A program made the position numbers and the translations under genes. This document shows positions 33,806-42,420 of a stretch of 64,000 bases of DNA, one piece after another. Under the pieces are notes generated by a model, which made no database searches, was not told the origin of the DNA, and was given only the letters and a program-made list of their open reading frames with translations. The stretch is from Epilithonimonas caeni DSM 17710 (GTDB lineage Bacteria > Bacteroidota > Bacteroidia > Flavobacteriales > Weeksellaceae): assembly GCF_000426465.1 (NCBI RefSeq), contig NZ_AUFK01000017.1:1-64000 (forward strand), written 5' to 3'. Each line of letters starts with the position of its first letter. Position 1 is the stretch's first letter.

Positions 33806-35362
33806 TTAATTGGAGAAACTCATCAATTCCTTCTTCTGGGCATTGTAGAGATGAAATTCCAGCATTTTGAAGGAATCTCTCGGAATGATGGTTACCCATT
33901 TTTTGTATTTCAAAAACCATTTGTTTTGGATACTTGTCAATCCTTTGGTAAGGTAGGCTTCCACAAATGGATGCACATGGAGGAAAAGCTTGCCTTTTTC
34001 TGTCTGCATAATGGTTCTGATAGAATCTTCCATTTTTTCGACAATCACGATCGGAGCGATGATCTCGCCGTCTTTGTTCGGATTTTCTTCAGACGTTTCG
34101 ATGTGCTTTTCAGCCCGCACACGCTGTCTTGTCATCTGGATCAAACCAAATTTTGAAGGTGGCAAGATTTTATGTCTTGCTTTGTCACGCTTCATTTCTT
34201 CACGAAAATGTTCGTATAATTCCTTTCTGTGTTCGGGGTCGGTCATATCGATAAAATCGACAACGATGATTCCGCCCATATCTCGAAGACGCAACTGTCT
34301 TGCAATTTCCGTTGCTGCCATTTTGTTGACATTCAGTGCATGTGTCTTGTTCGTATTGGCGGATGAAATATTATTCCCAGAATTCACATCTACGACGTGA
34401 AGTGCCTCTGTATGTTCAATAACCAGATAAGCACCTTTGGAAGCCGGGATATTCACGTGCTTGCCAAAACTCTGTTTCAGTTGTTTTTCGACATTATAAT
34501 ACTCCAAAAGTGGAATATGCGAATCGTAGAACTGAACAATATTTTTGCGTTCCGGAGCAATAACTTCGATATAAGCCTTCATATCCTCAACCATCTTTTC
34601 GTCATCACAAATGATACTCACGAAATCTTGGTTGAAGTTATCTCTTAAAATCGAAGACGCTTTATCTTCCTCGCTCAAGATCTTACTCGGAACTTTATTT
34701 TTCTGAATATTTTTAAACGTAGATTCCCACTTTTTCACCAGCTGATTCATATCATTATGAAGCTCAGCTACTTTCTTGCCTTCCGCCACTGTCCTGATAA
34801 TTACACCGAAACCTTCCGGACGAATACTTTCTATCAAAGTCTTCAGTCTGGTTTTTTCTTCCGGGTTACTTACTTTTTTGGATACAGAGATCTTGTTATC
34901 AAAAGGGATCAGGACCAGAAAACGACCTGTAAGAGAGATCTGTGTAGAGATCCTCGGTCCTTTTGTAGAAATTGGTTCTTTTGTAATCTGCAATAATACC
35001 AGATCTCCGGCAGAAAGCACCTTGTCAACAGTTCCCAGTTTATCGATATCTTTTGCCGTTTCAAAATTTTTGAGACTCGGAGATTGTTGTTTTTTTGAAA
35101 TTGTATTCTTGAGAAATTTCTGGTAAGAAAGGAATTGCGGACCCAGATCCTGATAATGGAGAAACGCATCTTTGTCTGTTCCGATGTTTACAAATGCTGC
35201 GTTGAGATTGGGTGCAAGTTTTTTGATTTTACCTAAAAAAAGGTCCCCGACTACGAAATCGGTTTTTGTTTCTTGTTCGTGAAGTTCAAAAAGGCGGCCA
35301 TCTTCCAATAAAGCAATTTTTGAAGCATCTCCCTCATTGGAAATAATCAGTTCTTTTTTCAT
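33806..35362 (-). CDS. rng: Ribonuclease G (RNase E/G family)
   Basis: A 518-residue endoribonuclease for rRNA maturation and mRNA decay. It is counted from the ATG at 35362 (MKKELIISNEGDASKIALLE); the frame extends upstream but is not family-like. An S1 RNA-binding domain (about 35-130, VGDLFLGKIKKLAPNLNAAFVNIG) precedes the catalytic region with HVVDVNSGNNISS, DMGGIIVVDFIDM and MTRQRVR. It lacks the long C-terminal scaffold of RNase E, so it is the RNase G form. The upstream small basic gene has its own terminator in between. Confidence 0.95.
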   Translation of the reverse strand: MKKELIISNEGDASKIALLEDGRLFELHEQETKTDFVVGDLFLGKIKKLAPNLNAAFVNIGTDKDAFLHYQDLGPQFLSYQKFLKNTISKKQQSPSLKNFETAKDIDKLGTVDKVLSAGDLVLLQITKEPISTKGPRISTQISLTGRFLVLIPFDNKISVSKKVSNPEEKTRLKTLIESIRPEGFGVIIRTVAEGKKVAELHNDMNQLVKKWESTFKNIQKNKVPSKILSEEDKASSILRDNFNQDFVSIICDDEKMVEDMKAYIEVIAPERKNIVQFYDSHIPLLEYYNVEKQLKQSFGKHVNIPASKGAYLVIEHTEALHVVDVNSGNNISSANTNKTHALNVNKMAATEIARQLRLRDMGGIIVVDFIDMTDPEHRKELYEHFREEMKRDKARHKILPPSKFGLIQMTRQRVRAEKHIETSEENPNKDGEIIAPIVIVEKMEDSIRTIMQTEKGKLFLHVHPFVEAYLTKGLTSIQNKWFLKYKKWVTIIPRDSFKMLEFHLYNAQKKELMSFSN

Positions 35363-35404
35363 AACTTCATAAAAAGGTTTTATTAAAATTAGGTTGTAAA
35401 TATA

Positions 35405-35440
35405 AAACAAAAATATAGCTGGCAAAGTGCCAACTATATT
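35405..35440 (-). terminator. Intrinsic terminator after the 30-residue basic gene
   Basis: On the minus strand ATATAGTTGGCA, CTT and TGCCAGCTATAT form a stem with one mismatch and run into TTTTTGTTTT. It separates the small gene from rng. Confidence 0.75.
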
Positions 35441-35469
35441 TAATATGTTTAAGACTCAAAAAGGCTAAA

Positions 35470-35562
35470 TTATTTTTTCTTTTTGTGTCTGTTTGCTCTT
35501 CTTCTTTTCTTTCTTTTGTGAGTTGCAACCTTGTGTCTTTTTCTCTTTTTTCCGCTTGGCAT
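35470..35562 (-). CDS. 30-residue very basic protein, AURKAIP1/COX24-domain type
   Basis: A short frame on the minus strand encodes 30 residues: MPSGKKRKRHKVATHKRKKR followed by RRANRHKKKK, then TAA. Over 60% of residues are Lys or Arg. It matches the AURKAIP1/COX24 domain, shared with mitochondrial ribosomal protein mS38 and tiny bacterial ribosome-associated proteins, so I infer it is a ribosomal small-subunit component. It sits 36 nt downstream of the HU/IHF-like gene on the same strand and is followed by a terminator, which supports a real transcription unit. Being so short, it is easily missed in annotation. Confidence 0.8.
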   Translation of the reverse strand: MPSGKKRKRHKVATHKRKKRRRANRHKKKK

Positions 35563-35598
35563 AATTTATATTTTTTTATACTGTTAATACTCGATTAA

Positions 35599-35889
35599 TT
35601 ATTTTACTGCAACTTTGGTCTTTACTTTTTCCACAAAAGTTTTTGAAGGTTTGAAAGCAGGAATATTGTGAGCAGGAATTTCTATCGCTGTATTCTTAGA
35701 AATGTTTCTTCCTGTTTTAGCTGCTCTTGTTTTGATGATAAAAGAACCGAAACCTCTTAAGTAAACGTTATCTCCGTTATACATAGATGTTCTGATTTCC
35801 TGCATAAAAGCTTCGATAACTTTCTGTGTATCATTCTTTTCTACTCCCAGCTTGTTCGAGATGGTATTTACCAATTCTGCCTTTGTCAT
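35599..35889 (-). CDS. HU/IHF-family DNA-binding protein
   Basis: A 96-residue DNA-bending protein, more IHF-like than the one at 21788: MTKAELVNTISNKLGVEKNDTQKVIEAFMQEI, then NVYLRGFGSFIIKTRAAKTGRNISKNTAIEIP with the beta-arm, and IPAFKPSKTFVEKVK. It may act in replication, recombination or local promoter architecture. It is cotranscribed with the 30-residue basic gene (36-nt gap) and divergent from mutY, with whose promoter its own overlaps. Confidence 0.93.
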   Translation of the reverse strand: MTKAELVNTISNKLGVEKNDTQKVIEAFMQEIRTSMYNGDNVYLRGFGSFIIKTRAAKTGRNISKNTAIEIPAHNIPAFKPSKTFVEKVKTKVAVK

Positions 35890-35909
35890 TTTCTAAAATT
35901 CTTTATATT

Positions 35910-35939
35910 TTTGGTGTGCAAATATAAGACATATTTTTG
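35910..35939 (+). promoter_or_regulatory. mutY promoter (candidate)
   Basis: TTTG (35910-35913), an 18-nt spacer and TATTTTTG (35932-35939) match the consensus. The last three bases of the -7 box are the TTG at which the mutY frame opens, so the real start may be later. Confidence 0.5.
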
Positions 35940-35947
35940 AAAACAAA
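35919..35947 (-). promoter_or_regulatory. Promoter of the HU/IHF-like gene
   Basis: On the minus strand TTTG (35944-35947), 17 nt, and TATATTTG (35919-35926); an alternative TTTG lies at 35948-35951 with 21-nt spacing. It overlaps the divergent mutY promoter. Confidence 0.6.
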
Positions 35948-36995
35948 CAAACAAAATGCTGATTTTCTTCACATTGGAAAAAAGCTTACAAAGTGGTATG
36001 ATACCAATGCCAGACAACTTCCCTGGAGAGAAAACCAGCTTCCTTATAATATATGGATCAGTGAGATTGTCCTGCAGCAAACCCAGGTAAAACAAGGACT
36101 GGGTCATTATCTCAGATTCATAGAAAGATTTCCTACCGTAAAAGAACTTCACAATGCTTCGGAGGATGATGTATTATTATATTGGAAAGGGTTGGGCTAC
36201 TATTCCCGAGCGATCAATCTTCACAAGGCGTCTCATCAGATCGTAGAAGATTTCGGTGAAGAATTTCCTAATCATTATAGTGATATTTTAAAACTAAAAG
36301 GCGTCGGAAAATATACCGCTGCGGCAATTGCGAGCATTTGTTTTGAGGAGAAAATTCCGGCTGTTGACGGGAACTTCTATAGAGTTCTTTCAAGAATATT
36401 TGCTGATGATTTTGATATTTCAAGTTCTAAAGCTTTCCGGTATTTTTCTGATCTAGCTTTATTGATCATGCCTGATGATAAATCCGGAGAATTCAATCAG
36501 GCAATAATGGATATCGGTTCGGAGATCTGCAAACCAAAAAATCCACTTTGCGGAGAATGTCCCGTGAATGATGATTGCATAGCCTACCAGACCGGAAGAG
36601 TTTCTGAATTCCCTATAAAAACAAAGAAAGCAAAAGTCTCTGATCTAAGTTTGAGATACTTCTTCGTTAAACATAAAAACCAATTCTTAATTAAGCAAAG
36701 GGGCAATGATTTTATCTGGAAAAAGTTGTACGAATTTCCAACCTCTGTCCCTACTGAATGGGAAGAGTTTATCATTAATTCAAAAATTGTGAATCACAAA
36801 TTGACACATAAAAATCTCTCAATAGAGATCCGCACAGTTGAATTGGATTCGAAAAAGAAATTTGAAACATTTGCTTCCAATAATAATTTTCTGATTGTCG
36901 ATGAAAAACAAGCTGATGAAAAATCATTTCCAAAACCATTGGAAAATTTCTACAAAAATATCGGCAAACCAGAAATTGGAGAGCTTCAGTTTTAA
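35937..36995 (+). CDS. mutY: A/G-specific adenine glycosylase
   Basis: A roughly 350-residue base-excision enzyme that removes adenine mispaired with 8-oxoguanine. The HhH-GPD core is complete: catalytic Glu in SEIVLQQTQV, hairpin LKGVGKYTAAAIASI with catalytic Asp in PAVDGNFYRVLSR. The 4Fe-4S cluster is C-x6-C-x2-C-x5-C in CKPKNPLCGECPVNDDC. A MutT-like C-terminal domain follows from about 225. No ATG lies in frame before the conserved KWYDTNARQLPWR. The frame opens with TTG at 35937, but a -7 box covers that codon, so an unusual ATT about 12 codons on cannot be excluded. Confidence 0.95.
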   Translation: MKTNKQNADFLHIGKKLTKWYDTNARQLPWRENQLPYNIWISEIVLQQTQVKQGLGHYLRFIERFPTVKELHNASEDDVLLYWKGLGYYSRAINLHKASHQIVEDFGEEFPNHYSDILKLKGVGKYTAAAIASICFEEKIPAVDGNFYRVLSRIFADDFDISSSKAFRYFSDLALLIMPDDKSGEFNQAIMDIGSEICKPKNPLCGECPVNDDCIAYQTGRVSEFPIKTKKAKVSDLSLRYFFVKHKNQFLIKQRGNDFIWKKLYEFPTSVPTEWEEFIINSKIVNHKLTHKNLSIEIRTVELDSKKKFETFASNNNFLIVDEKQADEKSFPKPLENFYKNIGKPEIGELQF

Positions 36996-37025
36996 GAATA
37001 ATTAATATTTTCGTCTGAACTTCAT

Positions 37026-37033
37026 TATATTTG
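37026..37033 (+). promoter_or_regulatory. -7 promoter element of the B12 uptake operon
   Basis: TATATTTG matches TAnnTTTG just upstream of the cobalamin riboswitch. Confidence 0.6.
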
Positions 37034-37039
37034 CAAAAA

Positions 37040-37275
37040 TTTGGTTCCGAGTTTTTCGGATTAAAATGGGAATGAAGTGTAATTCTTCAACTGTCCCCGC
37101 AACTGTAAATCGCAACTGGTTTAATTAATAATGAAAATTTAATAATTAAATTTTAAAATGATTTTGCTAAGAATAATTAGTTTTTAATAATTCTTTATTC
37201 ATCAAAATGTCATTGCCCGCCATAGGCGTGTGAGAAGGCGCAAAATCAGCGAAAGTCAGGAGACCTGCCAATGAA
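37040..37275 (+). ncRNA. Cobalamin riboswitch
   Basis: The conserved parts appear in order: a P2-like hairpin GGTTCCGA/TCGGATT (37042-37063), AAAATGGGAATGAAGTG (37064-37080), CTGTCCCCGCAACTGTAA (37091-37108), a variable AT-rich arm, then TGAGAAGGCG (37231-37240) and the B12 box AGTCAGGAGACCTGCC (37254-37269). It lies in the leader of a TonB-dependent receptor gene. Binding of a cobalamin should reduce expression of the receptor and of the lipoprotein gene behind it, probably by masking the ribosome site at 37295-37299. Confidence 0.93.
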
Positions 37276-37310
37276 AATTTATTAAAATGCTTTCGGAGGA
37301 AAGGCAAGTT

Positions 37311-39125
37311 ATGATGAAACGTACTTTTGCATTTTTTTTTATTGGATTGATAGGTCAGGTTTCCGCTCAGGAATCTTTGATTGACACCGTATTTATTGAT
37401 AATCAGTTCGGTAAAGTTTCTAAAACCGCGAAGACCACCAACCTCGATTCCGATAGAATTCTTGAGAATTCAACCTCTTTATCAGATCTATTGAGATTTC
37501 AATCCAATATTTACATCAAAGAAAATGGACGTGGCGCAACTTCTTCGCCAAGTTTTCGGGGAACAACTGCTTCTCAAACCGCTTTTGTATGGAACGGGAT
37601 CAACATCAATTCTATCTTTCTAGGTCAAGGTGACATCAATAATATGAATCCATTGAGCTACGAAAATGTCGGAATCAAATTCGGAGGCGGAAGTGTGATC
37701 TATGGAAGCGGCGCAATCGGCGGTTCTATTCATCTTAATAATATTATTGATTTTAACAGAGGTTTCAAAGGGACTTTGTTTTCGGAATACGGCTCTTTTG
37801 GAACGAGTAATTCCGTAGCTCAGGCGAAATTCAGTAATGAGAATTTCAGTTTTAATCTTAATATCAATCATTCCAGAAGTGAGAATGATTATGAAGTTCC
37901 TCAAAGGAAATTTGTCAACCGAAACGGAGAATATCAGAATACGAGTTTCAATCTCGGCGTAGCTTACAAAATCAATCCGAATAACGAATTCTATTGGCAA
38001 AGTCAACTCTATGACAGCGGCCAACATTATCCGATTTTTGAGGAAAGCCAAACCAGAACCAAATATCAGGTTCAGACTTTCCGAAGTTTGGCTGGCTGGA
38101 AATTACATTCCGGGAAATCTAGAAACAATTTCAAACTCGCTTATCTGGAAGACAATTTTCAATATTTTGGAGATATTAATAAAACTAAAACCAGCGGCGG
38201 AATTGGAAAGCAATATATTATCAAGAATGATTTTGATTTATTAGTTTCGAAAAATTCGTCTTTCAATCTCGTGACAGAATATCAGTATAATGAAGCGGAA
38301 GGTTTTGGCTCGGGAATCAAAACTCCAAAAAGAAATTTGGGAAGTTTTTCTTTGCTTTACAGAAATTCTCAATCTGAAAAATTCTATTGGGAATTGGGTG
38401 CAAAACAGGAAATTGTAGAAGATTATAAAAGTCCATTTTTGTTCTCGGCAAGCGGAAAATATTCGGTCGACAATTGGTATCAGGCAACTTTGAATATTTC
38501 GAGAAACTTCCGAGCGCCGACTTTCAATGATCTGTATTGGCAACCTGGTGGAGATCCAGCATTGAAACCAGAAACTTCTAATCAAATAGAGATGTCGCAC
38601 AACTTCAGTTATAGGGATTTCAAATTGGGAATTACACCTTATTATATGCACATTGTTGATGAGATTGTTTGGAATCAGGTAACTCCTACGATTTGGTCTC
38701 CGAAAAACATTAAGAAAGTAGATTCTTATGGATTGGAAACGAATTTGTCATTTGATAAAAGCTTTGGAAAGCATCACATTTTCAGCAATTTGTCTTATAC
38801 TTATTCGCAATCCATTGATCTGGAAATCAAAAAACAAATGATGTACGTTCCGCTTCACAGAGCTAATATTAATATTAATTATCAATATTCTTTTATTGGG
38901 TTTTTCATTCAAACAATGTACAACGGAAAAACTTATGTTGATGAAAATGAGAAGAAGTCTCTGAAAGATTATATGATCCTGAATTCGGGAATAACAGCTA
39001 AGTTATCTTCGAAGTTTCAGCTTGGTTTCAAAGTCAATAATATGACCAATCAGATCTATCAAACAGTTGATTATTACTTTATGCCTCAAAGAAATTATGC
39101 AGTCAACCTGAAATTAAATTTTTAA
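37311..39125 (+). CDS. btuB: TonB-dependent vitamin B12 receptor
   Basis: An outer-membrane transporter of about 605 residues. It has a signal peptide (MMKRTFAFFFIGLIGQVSAQ), a plug domain (LRFQSNIYIKENGRGATSSP, SPSFRGTTASQTAFVWNGI, GGGSVIYGSGAIGGSIHL) and a 22-strand barrel ending in the aromatic sorting residue (NYAVNLKLNF). It has no N-terminal CarboxypepD-like domain, unlike SusC, which fits BtuB. The cobalamin riboswitch in front identifies the cargo. I chose the ATG at 37311, which has GGAGG 11 nt upstream, unusual for this phylum. The frame can be read from 37287. A surface lipoprotein gene follows after 20 nt. Confidence 0.93.
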   Translation: MMKRTFAFFFIGLIGQVSAQESLIDTVFIDNQFGKVSKTAKTTNLDSDRILENSTSLSDLLRFQSNIYIKENGRGATSSPSFRGTTASQTAFVWNGININSIFLGQGDINNMNPLSYENVGIKFGGGSVIYGSGAIGGSIHLNNIIDFNRGFKGTLFSEYGSFGTSNSVAQAKFSNENFSFNLNINHSRSENDYEVPQRKFVNRNGEYQNTSFNLGVAYKINPNNEFYWQSQLYDSGQHYPIFEESQTRTKYQVQTFRSLAGWKLHSGKSRNNFKLAYLEDNFQYFGDINKTKTSGGIGKQYIIKNDFDLLVSKNSSFNLVTEYQYNEAEGFGSGIKTPKRNLGSFSLLYRNSQSEKFYWELGAKQEIVEDYKSPFLFSASGKYSVDNWYQATLNISRNFRAPTFNDLYWQPGGDPALKPETSNQIEMSHNFSYRDFKLGITPYYMHIVDEIVWNQVTPTIWSPKNIKKVDSYGLETNLSFDKSFGKHHIFSNLSYTYSQSIDLEIKKQMMYVPLHRANININYQYSFIGFFIQTMYNGKTYVDENEKKSLKDYMILNSGITAKLSSKFQLGFKVNNMTNQIYQTVDYYFMPQRNYAVNLKLNF

Positions 39126-39145
39126 AACAATAAATAAATTTACAT

Positions 39146-40207
39146 ATGAAAATCAACAAATTACTAACCGGACTTTTCGCATCTGTTCTTCTGACATTCG
39201 CAGCTTGTAACGATGACGATTTCGACTTTAACAATCAGGAAATCTCTTATAGCGGGATTCTTATAGCTAACGAAGGTTCTTTTAACAAACCGGATGCGAC
39301 AGTAGATTTTTTGTCTTCCGATTTGAGCACAAGCCAATCAGGAATCTATAAAACTGTTAATAACGAAGACCTTGGTGACGTTCTTCAAACTATCGGTTTC
39401 AAAGGGACCAATGCTTTTTTAGTACTTAATAATAGTAACAAAATTGTAATCGCCAATCGTTTTAATTTTCAGAAAAATGCAACGGTAACTTCTAATCTTG
39501 TTAGCCCAAGATATATTGCTTTCACAGACAGCCAATATTACGTCACCAACAACAATTTCTTTGGCACTTATAAACTTAACATCTATAATAATGCTGACAA
39601 CACTTTTATCAAAAGCATCAACTTTGACCGTTATGCGGAAAAAGTAGTTGAAGCAGGTGGTAATATTTTGGTACAGACAGATGGCTCATTATATAATGCA
39701 TCAACGGGAACAATGGATATTACGGGACACACTATTACCATCGTAAAACCATCTACTAATAATATTGACAAAACCATAACACTTCCAGATTCGGGAGAAA
39801 TAAAAGACCTAGTTTCTTACGAAGGTTCAGCTTATGCACTATCTTCAACAGCAACAGACTCTTACATCTACAAAATCAATCCTTCAGACGGAACTTTCTC
39901 AACAGTTACATTGACGGGAATTGCCGATGCTCAGAAACTAAGAATCGATTCTGGCTATTTCTATTTCCTTGATGGTGGAAACAAAGTGTATTCTAAAATG
40001 ACAGCGACTCCAACTTCTGAAATCAAAACTTTGTTCACGGCTCCAGGTTACGGCTCTTATGGCTTTAATATCATTGATGGCAAAATATTTGTATCAGACG
40101 CAAGCTTCACAGGAGAAAGTACTTCTTACGTTTACAATGCGTCAACCGGAGCTCAAATCAAATCGTTCAAATCCGGAATCGGAACGAACGGTTTCTATAA
40201 AAATTAA
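39146..40207 (+). CDS. DUF5074 surface lipoprotein, BtuG-like
   Basis: A 353-residue lipoprotein with signal peptide ending FAAC (Cys21). The acidic run NDDDFD directly after the Cys resembles the export signal that sends Bacteroidetes lipoproteins to the cell surface. The body consists of repeated beta-strand units with YVTNN, ILVQTDGSLY, SYEGSAYALS and GKIFVSDASF, expected for a beta-propeller of the DUF5074 group. BtuG of Bacteroides is such a propeller; it binds B12 very tightly and hands it to BtuB. The position behind a riboswitch-controlled btuB makes the same role likely here. Sequence identity to BtuG was not measured. Confidence 0.85.
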   Translation: MKINKLLTGLFASVLLTFAACNDDDFDFNNQEISYSGILIANEGSFNKPDATVDFLSSDLSTSQSGIYKTVNNEDLGDVLQTIGFKGTNAFLVLNNSNKIVIANRFNFQKNATVTSNLVSPRYIAFTDSQYYVTNNNFFGTYKLNIYNNADNTFIKSINFDRYAEKVVEAGGNILVQTDGSLYNASTGTMDITGHTITIVKPSTNNIDKTITLPDSGEIKDLVSYEGSAYALSSTATDSYIYKINPSDGTFSTVTLTGIADAQKLRIDSGYFYFLDGGNKVYSKMTATPTSEIKTLFTAPGYGSYGFNIIDGKIFVSDASFTGESTSYVYNASTGAQIKSFKSGIGTNGFYKN

Positions 40208-40230
40208 TTTTTTCATCATTTGTGTTTTTT

Positions 40231-40267
40231 AGGACTCTGTCAAATCTATTTTTGGCAGGGTTCTTTT
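40231..40267 (+). terminator. Intrinsic terminator of the B12 operon
   Basis: AGGACTCTGTCAAA and TTTGGCAGGGTTCT pair with several G-U pairs and run into a T-tract. Confidence 0.7.
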
Positions 40268-40368
40268 TTTATTTTAAATGAAAGAAATCATTCTTTTGAC
40301 AAATTTTAAGCATAATATTTGATTAGTCCAAAGCAAAATAAAAACCTTAATTTTATAAAAAAATCGCA

Positions 40369-41628
40369 ATGAGGGAAAAGATCGTCATCATCGGAGGTGG
40401 ATTTGCAGGTTTACAACTTGCGAGAAATCTAAATAATCAAGGAAAATACAAGGTAATGGTCATTGATAAGATGAATCATCATATGTTCCAGCCATTGTTT
40501 TATCAGGTTGCGACCGGACGAATCGAACCTTCCAATATTTCTTTCCCATTCAGAAAAATCTTCCAAAAATCGAAAAATATTCAATTTCGAATGACGGAAG
40601 TCAAAAAAATCGTTCCTTCTGAGAACAAGGTCATTGGCGAAGATGGTGTTTTCACTTATGACAAACTAGTCATTGCAACTGGTTGTAAAACCAATTTCTT
40701 CGGAAATCAGAAGATGCAGAATCTGGCTCTTGGAATGAAAAACACTCAGGAAGCCATTACGATCCGTAATCACGTCTTGATGACTTTTGAGAAAATGATC
40801 ATCGAAAGAAAAGCCAGCGACGATGGAAACTGGAATCTCGTAATCGTAGGAAGCGGACCAACCGGAGTTGAATTGGCAGGTGCATTTTCCGAAATGAAAA
40901 CCAATATTCTTCCGAGAGATTACCCCAGAATGAATTTCTCCGACCTCAACATCGTTCTTATCAGTGCAGGAGAGACACCATTGGAAACAATGAGTAAGGA
41001 ATCCCAGGAAGCTGCAGAAAAATATCTCGTTCAGTTAGGCGTGACTTTTATGAAAAATGAAAGAGTTACGGATTACGACGGCGAAACGATTTTTATGCAA
41101 AGCGGAAATTCTATCCCTACAAACAATGTGATTTGGGCAGCCGGTGTTACAGGAAACATCATTGATGATTTCAACAAAGAAAATACTGTAAGAAACCGAT
41201 ATGTGGTTGACCGATTCAACAAAGTGAAAGGTTATGATAATATCTTTGCTATTGGTGATATTGCTTATATGGAAACGCCAAAATATCCTCAGGCGCATCC
41301 ACAATTAGCCAATGTCGCTATCAATCAAGGAAAAAATCTGGCCAGGAATTTCAAAAAAGATTCTGAAAAAGACTGGCAAGAATACGAATATATTGACCGC
41401 GGTTCTATGGCAACCATCGGGAAACATAGAGCAGTTGTCGACCTTCCGAAATTTAAATTTCAGGGATTTCTTGCTTGGTATTTCTGGATGTTCTTACATT
41501 TGATGCTGATTCTGAGCGTCAGAAACAAAATCGCAATTTTCTTCAACTGGATGTGGAGTTATATTAACAAAGACTCTTCATTAAGGCTGATTATTGCACC
41601 GTCCAAAAAAAACCCGACAGAACAATAG
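40369..41628 (+). CDS. ndh: Type II NADH dehydrogenase (NDH-2)
   Basis: A 419-residue flavoprotein that passes electrons from NADH to quinone without pumping protons. There are two Rossmann folds: FAD site IIGGGFAGLQLARNL (6-20) and NADH site IVGSGPTGVELAGAF (about 163-177). It also has ATGCKTNFFG, DNIFAIGDIA and PQLANVAINQGK. The C-terminus (FWMFLHLMLILSVRNKIAIF and on) is amphipathic to hydrophobic and would hold the protein on the inner membrane. Length fits NDH-2. It appears monocistronic, with weak promoter signals only. Confidence 0.93.
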   Translation: MREKIVIIGGGFAGLQLARNLNNQGKYKVMVIDKMNHHMFQPLFYQVATGRIEPSNISFPFRKIFQKSKNIQFRMTEVKKIVPSENKVIGEDGVFTYDKLVIATGCKTNFFGNQKMQNLALGMKNTQEAITIRNHVLMTFEKMIIERKASDDGNWNLVIVGSGPTGVELAGAFSEMKTNILPRDYPRMNFSDLNIVLISAGETPLETMSKESQEAAEKYLVQLGVTFMKNERVTDYDGETIFMQSGNSIPTNNVIWAAGVTGNIIDDFNKENTVRNRYVVDRFNKVKGYDNIFAIGDIAYMETPKYPQAHPQLANVAINQGKNLARNFKKDSEKDWQEYEYIDRGSMATIGKHRAVVDLPKFKFQGFLAWYFWMFLHLMLILSVRNKIAIFFNWMWSYINKDSSLRLIIAPSKKNPTEQ

Positions 41629-41700
41629 TATAAATGATTATTGATGGATAAATGATTACAATTCATCGCTTATCATTTATCTCTTATCATTTATAAAAAA
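41629..41700 (+). repeat. Leader hairpin of GATAAATGAT words before trmD
   Basis: Two ATAAATGAT words (about 41636 and 41650) face two ATCATTTAT words (about 41676 and 41690). GATAAATGAT and ATCATTTATC are perfect 10-bp complements. The structure ends directly at the trmD start. The same words appear at 31502-31524. Confidence 0.7.
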
Positions 41701-41701
41701 T

Positions 41702-42376
41702 ATGCGAATCGATATCATCAGCGTACTTCCGGAACTTATGGAAAGTCCTTTCAAAACCTCAATCCTAAAAAGAGCGATGGAAAAAGGATTGGTAGAAGTT
41801 CATTTTCACAATATCCGTGACTGGAGCATTGGCAAACACCGTCAGATTGATGACGAACCTTATGGCGGAGGCGCCGGAATGATAATGATGGTAGAACCAT
41901 TGGACAAATGTATTTCCGAACTGAAATCACAAAGAGATTATGACGAGATCATCTATCTCACACCAGACGGCGAAACTCTGAATCAAAGAATCGCCAATAC
42001 TTTATCCATCAAAAAAAATCTGATTTTCCTTTGCGGACATTACAAAGGTATTGACCAAAGAGTCCGTGATCTGCATATCACAAAAGAAATCTCAATCGGT
42101 GATTATGTTTTAACCGGCGGAGAATTAGCAGCGTGTGTTTTGGCAGATTCTGTCATCAGATTGTTGCCCGGCGTTTTGAACGATGAACAAAGTGCATTGA
42201 CCGATAGTTTTCAGGACAATCTTTTGTCACCACCAATCTATACAAGACCAGAAACTTACAAAGGGTTATCTGTCCCCAAAATATTATTAAGCGGAAACTT
42301 CGGAGCGATTGAGGATTGGTTGCACGATGAAGCCGTGAGAATCACGAAAGAAAGACGCCCTGACCTTTTGGAGTAA
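41702..42376 (+). CDS. trmD: tRNA (guanine-N1)-methyltransferase
   Basis: A 224-residue SPOUT methyltransferase that makes m1G37 in tRNAs with G36, preventing +1 frameshifting. Hallmarks are [46 protein letters not shown] and the knot [14 protein letters not shown] with [13 protein letters not shown]. Length is typical. In many bacteria trmD follows rpsP and rimM; here those genes lie 6 kb downstream and trmD stands alone behind a hairpin of repeated words. Confidence 0.97.
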   Translation: MRIDIISVLPELMESPFKTSILKRAMEKGLVEVHFHNIRDWSIGKHRQIDDEPYGGGAGMIMMVEPLDKCISELKSQRDYDEIIYLTPDGETLNQRIANTLSIKKNLIFLCGHYKGIDQRVRDLHITKEISIGDYVLTGGELAACVLADSVIRLLPGVLNDEQSALTDSFQDNLLSPPIYTRPETYKGLSVPKILLSGNFGAIEDWLHDEAVRITKERRPDLLE

Positions 42377-42420
42377 ATCCATTCACTGAATTAAGAAACT
42401 TAACCAAACTCAAAAAATAA

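Noticed and set aside
40310-40368. TAATATTTG upstream of ndh as a -7 box
   Set aside because: The spacing between TA and TTTG is three bases rather than two, and no -33 element fits.
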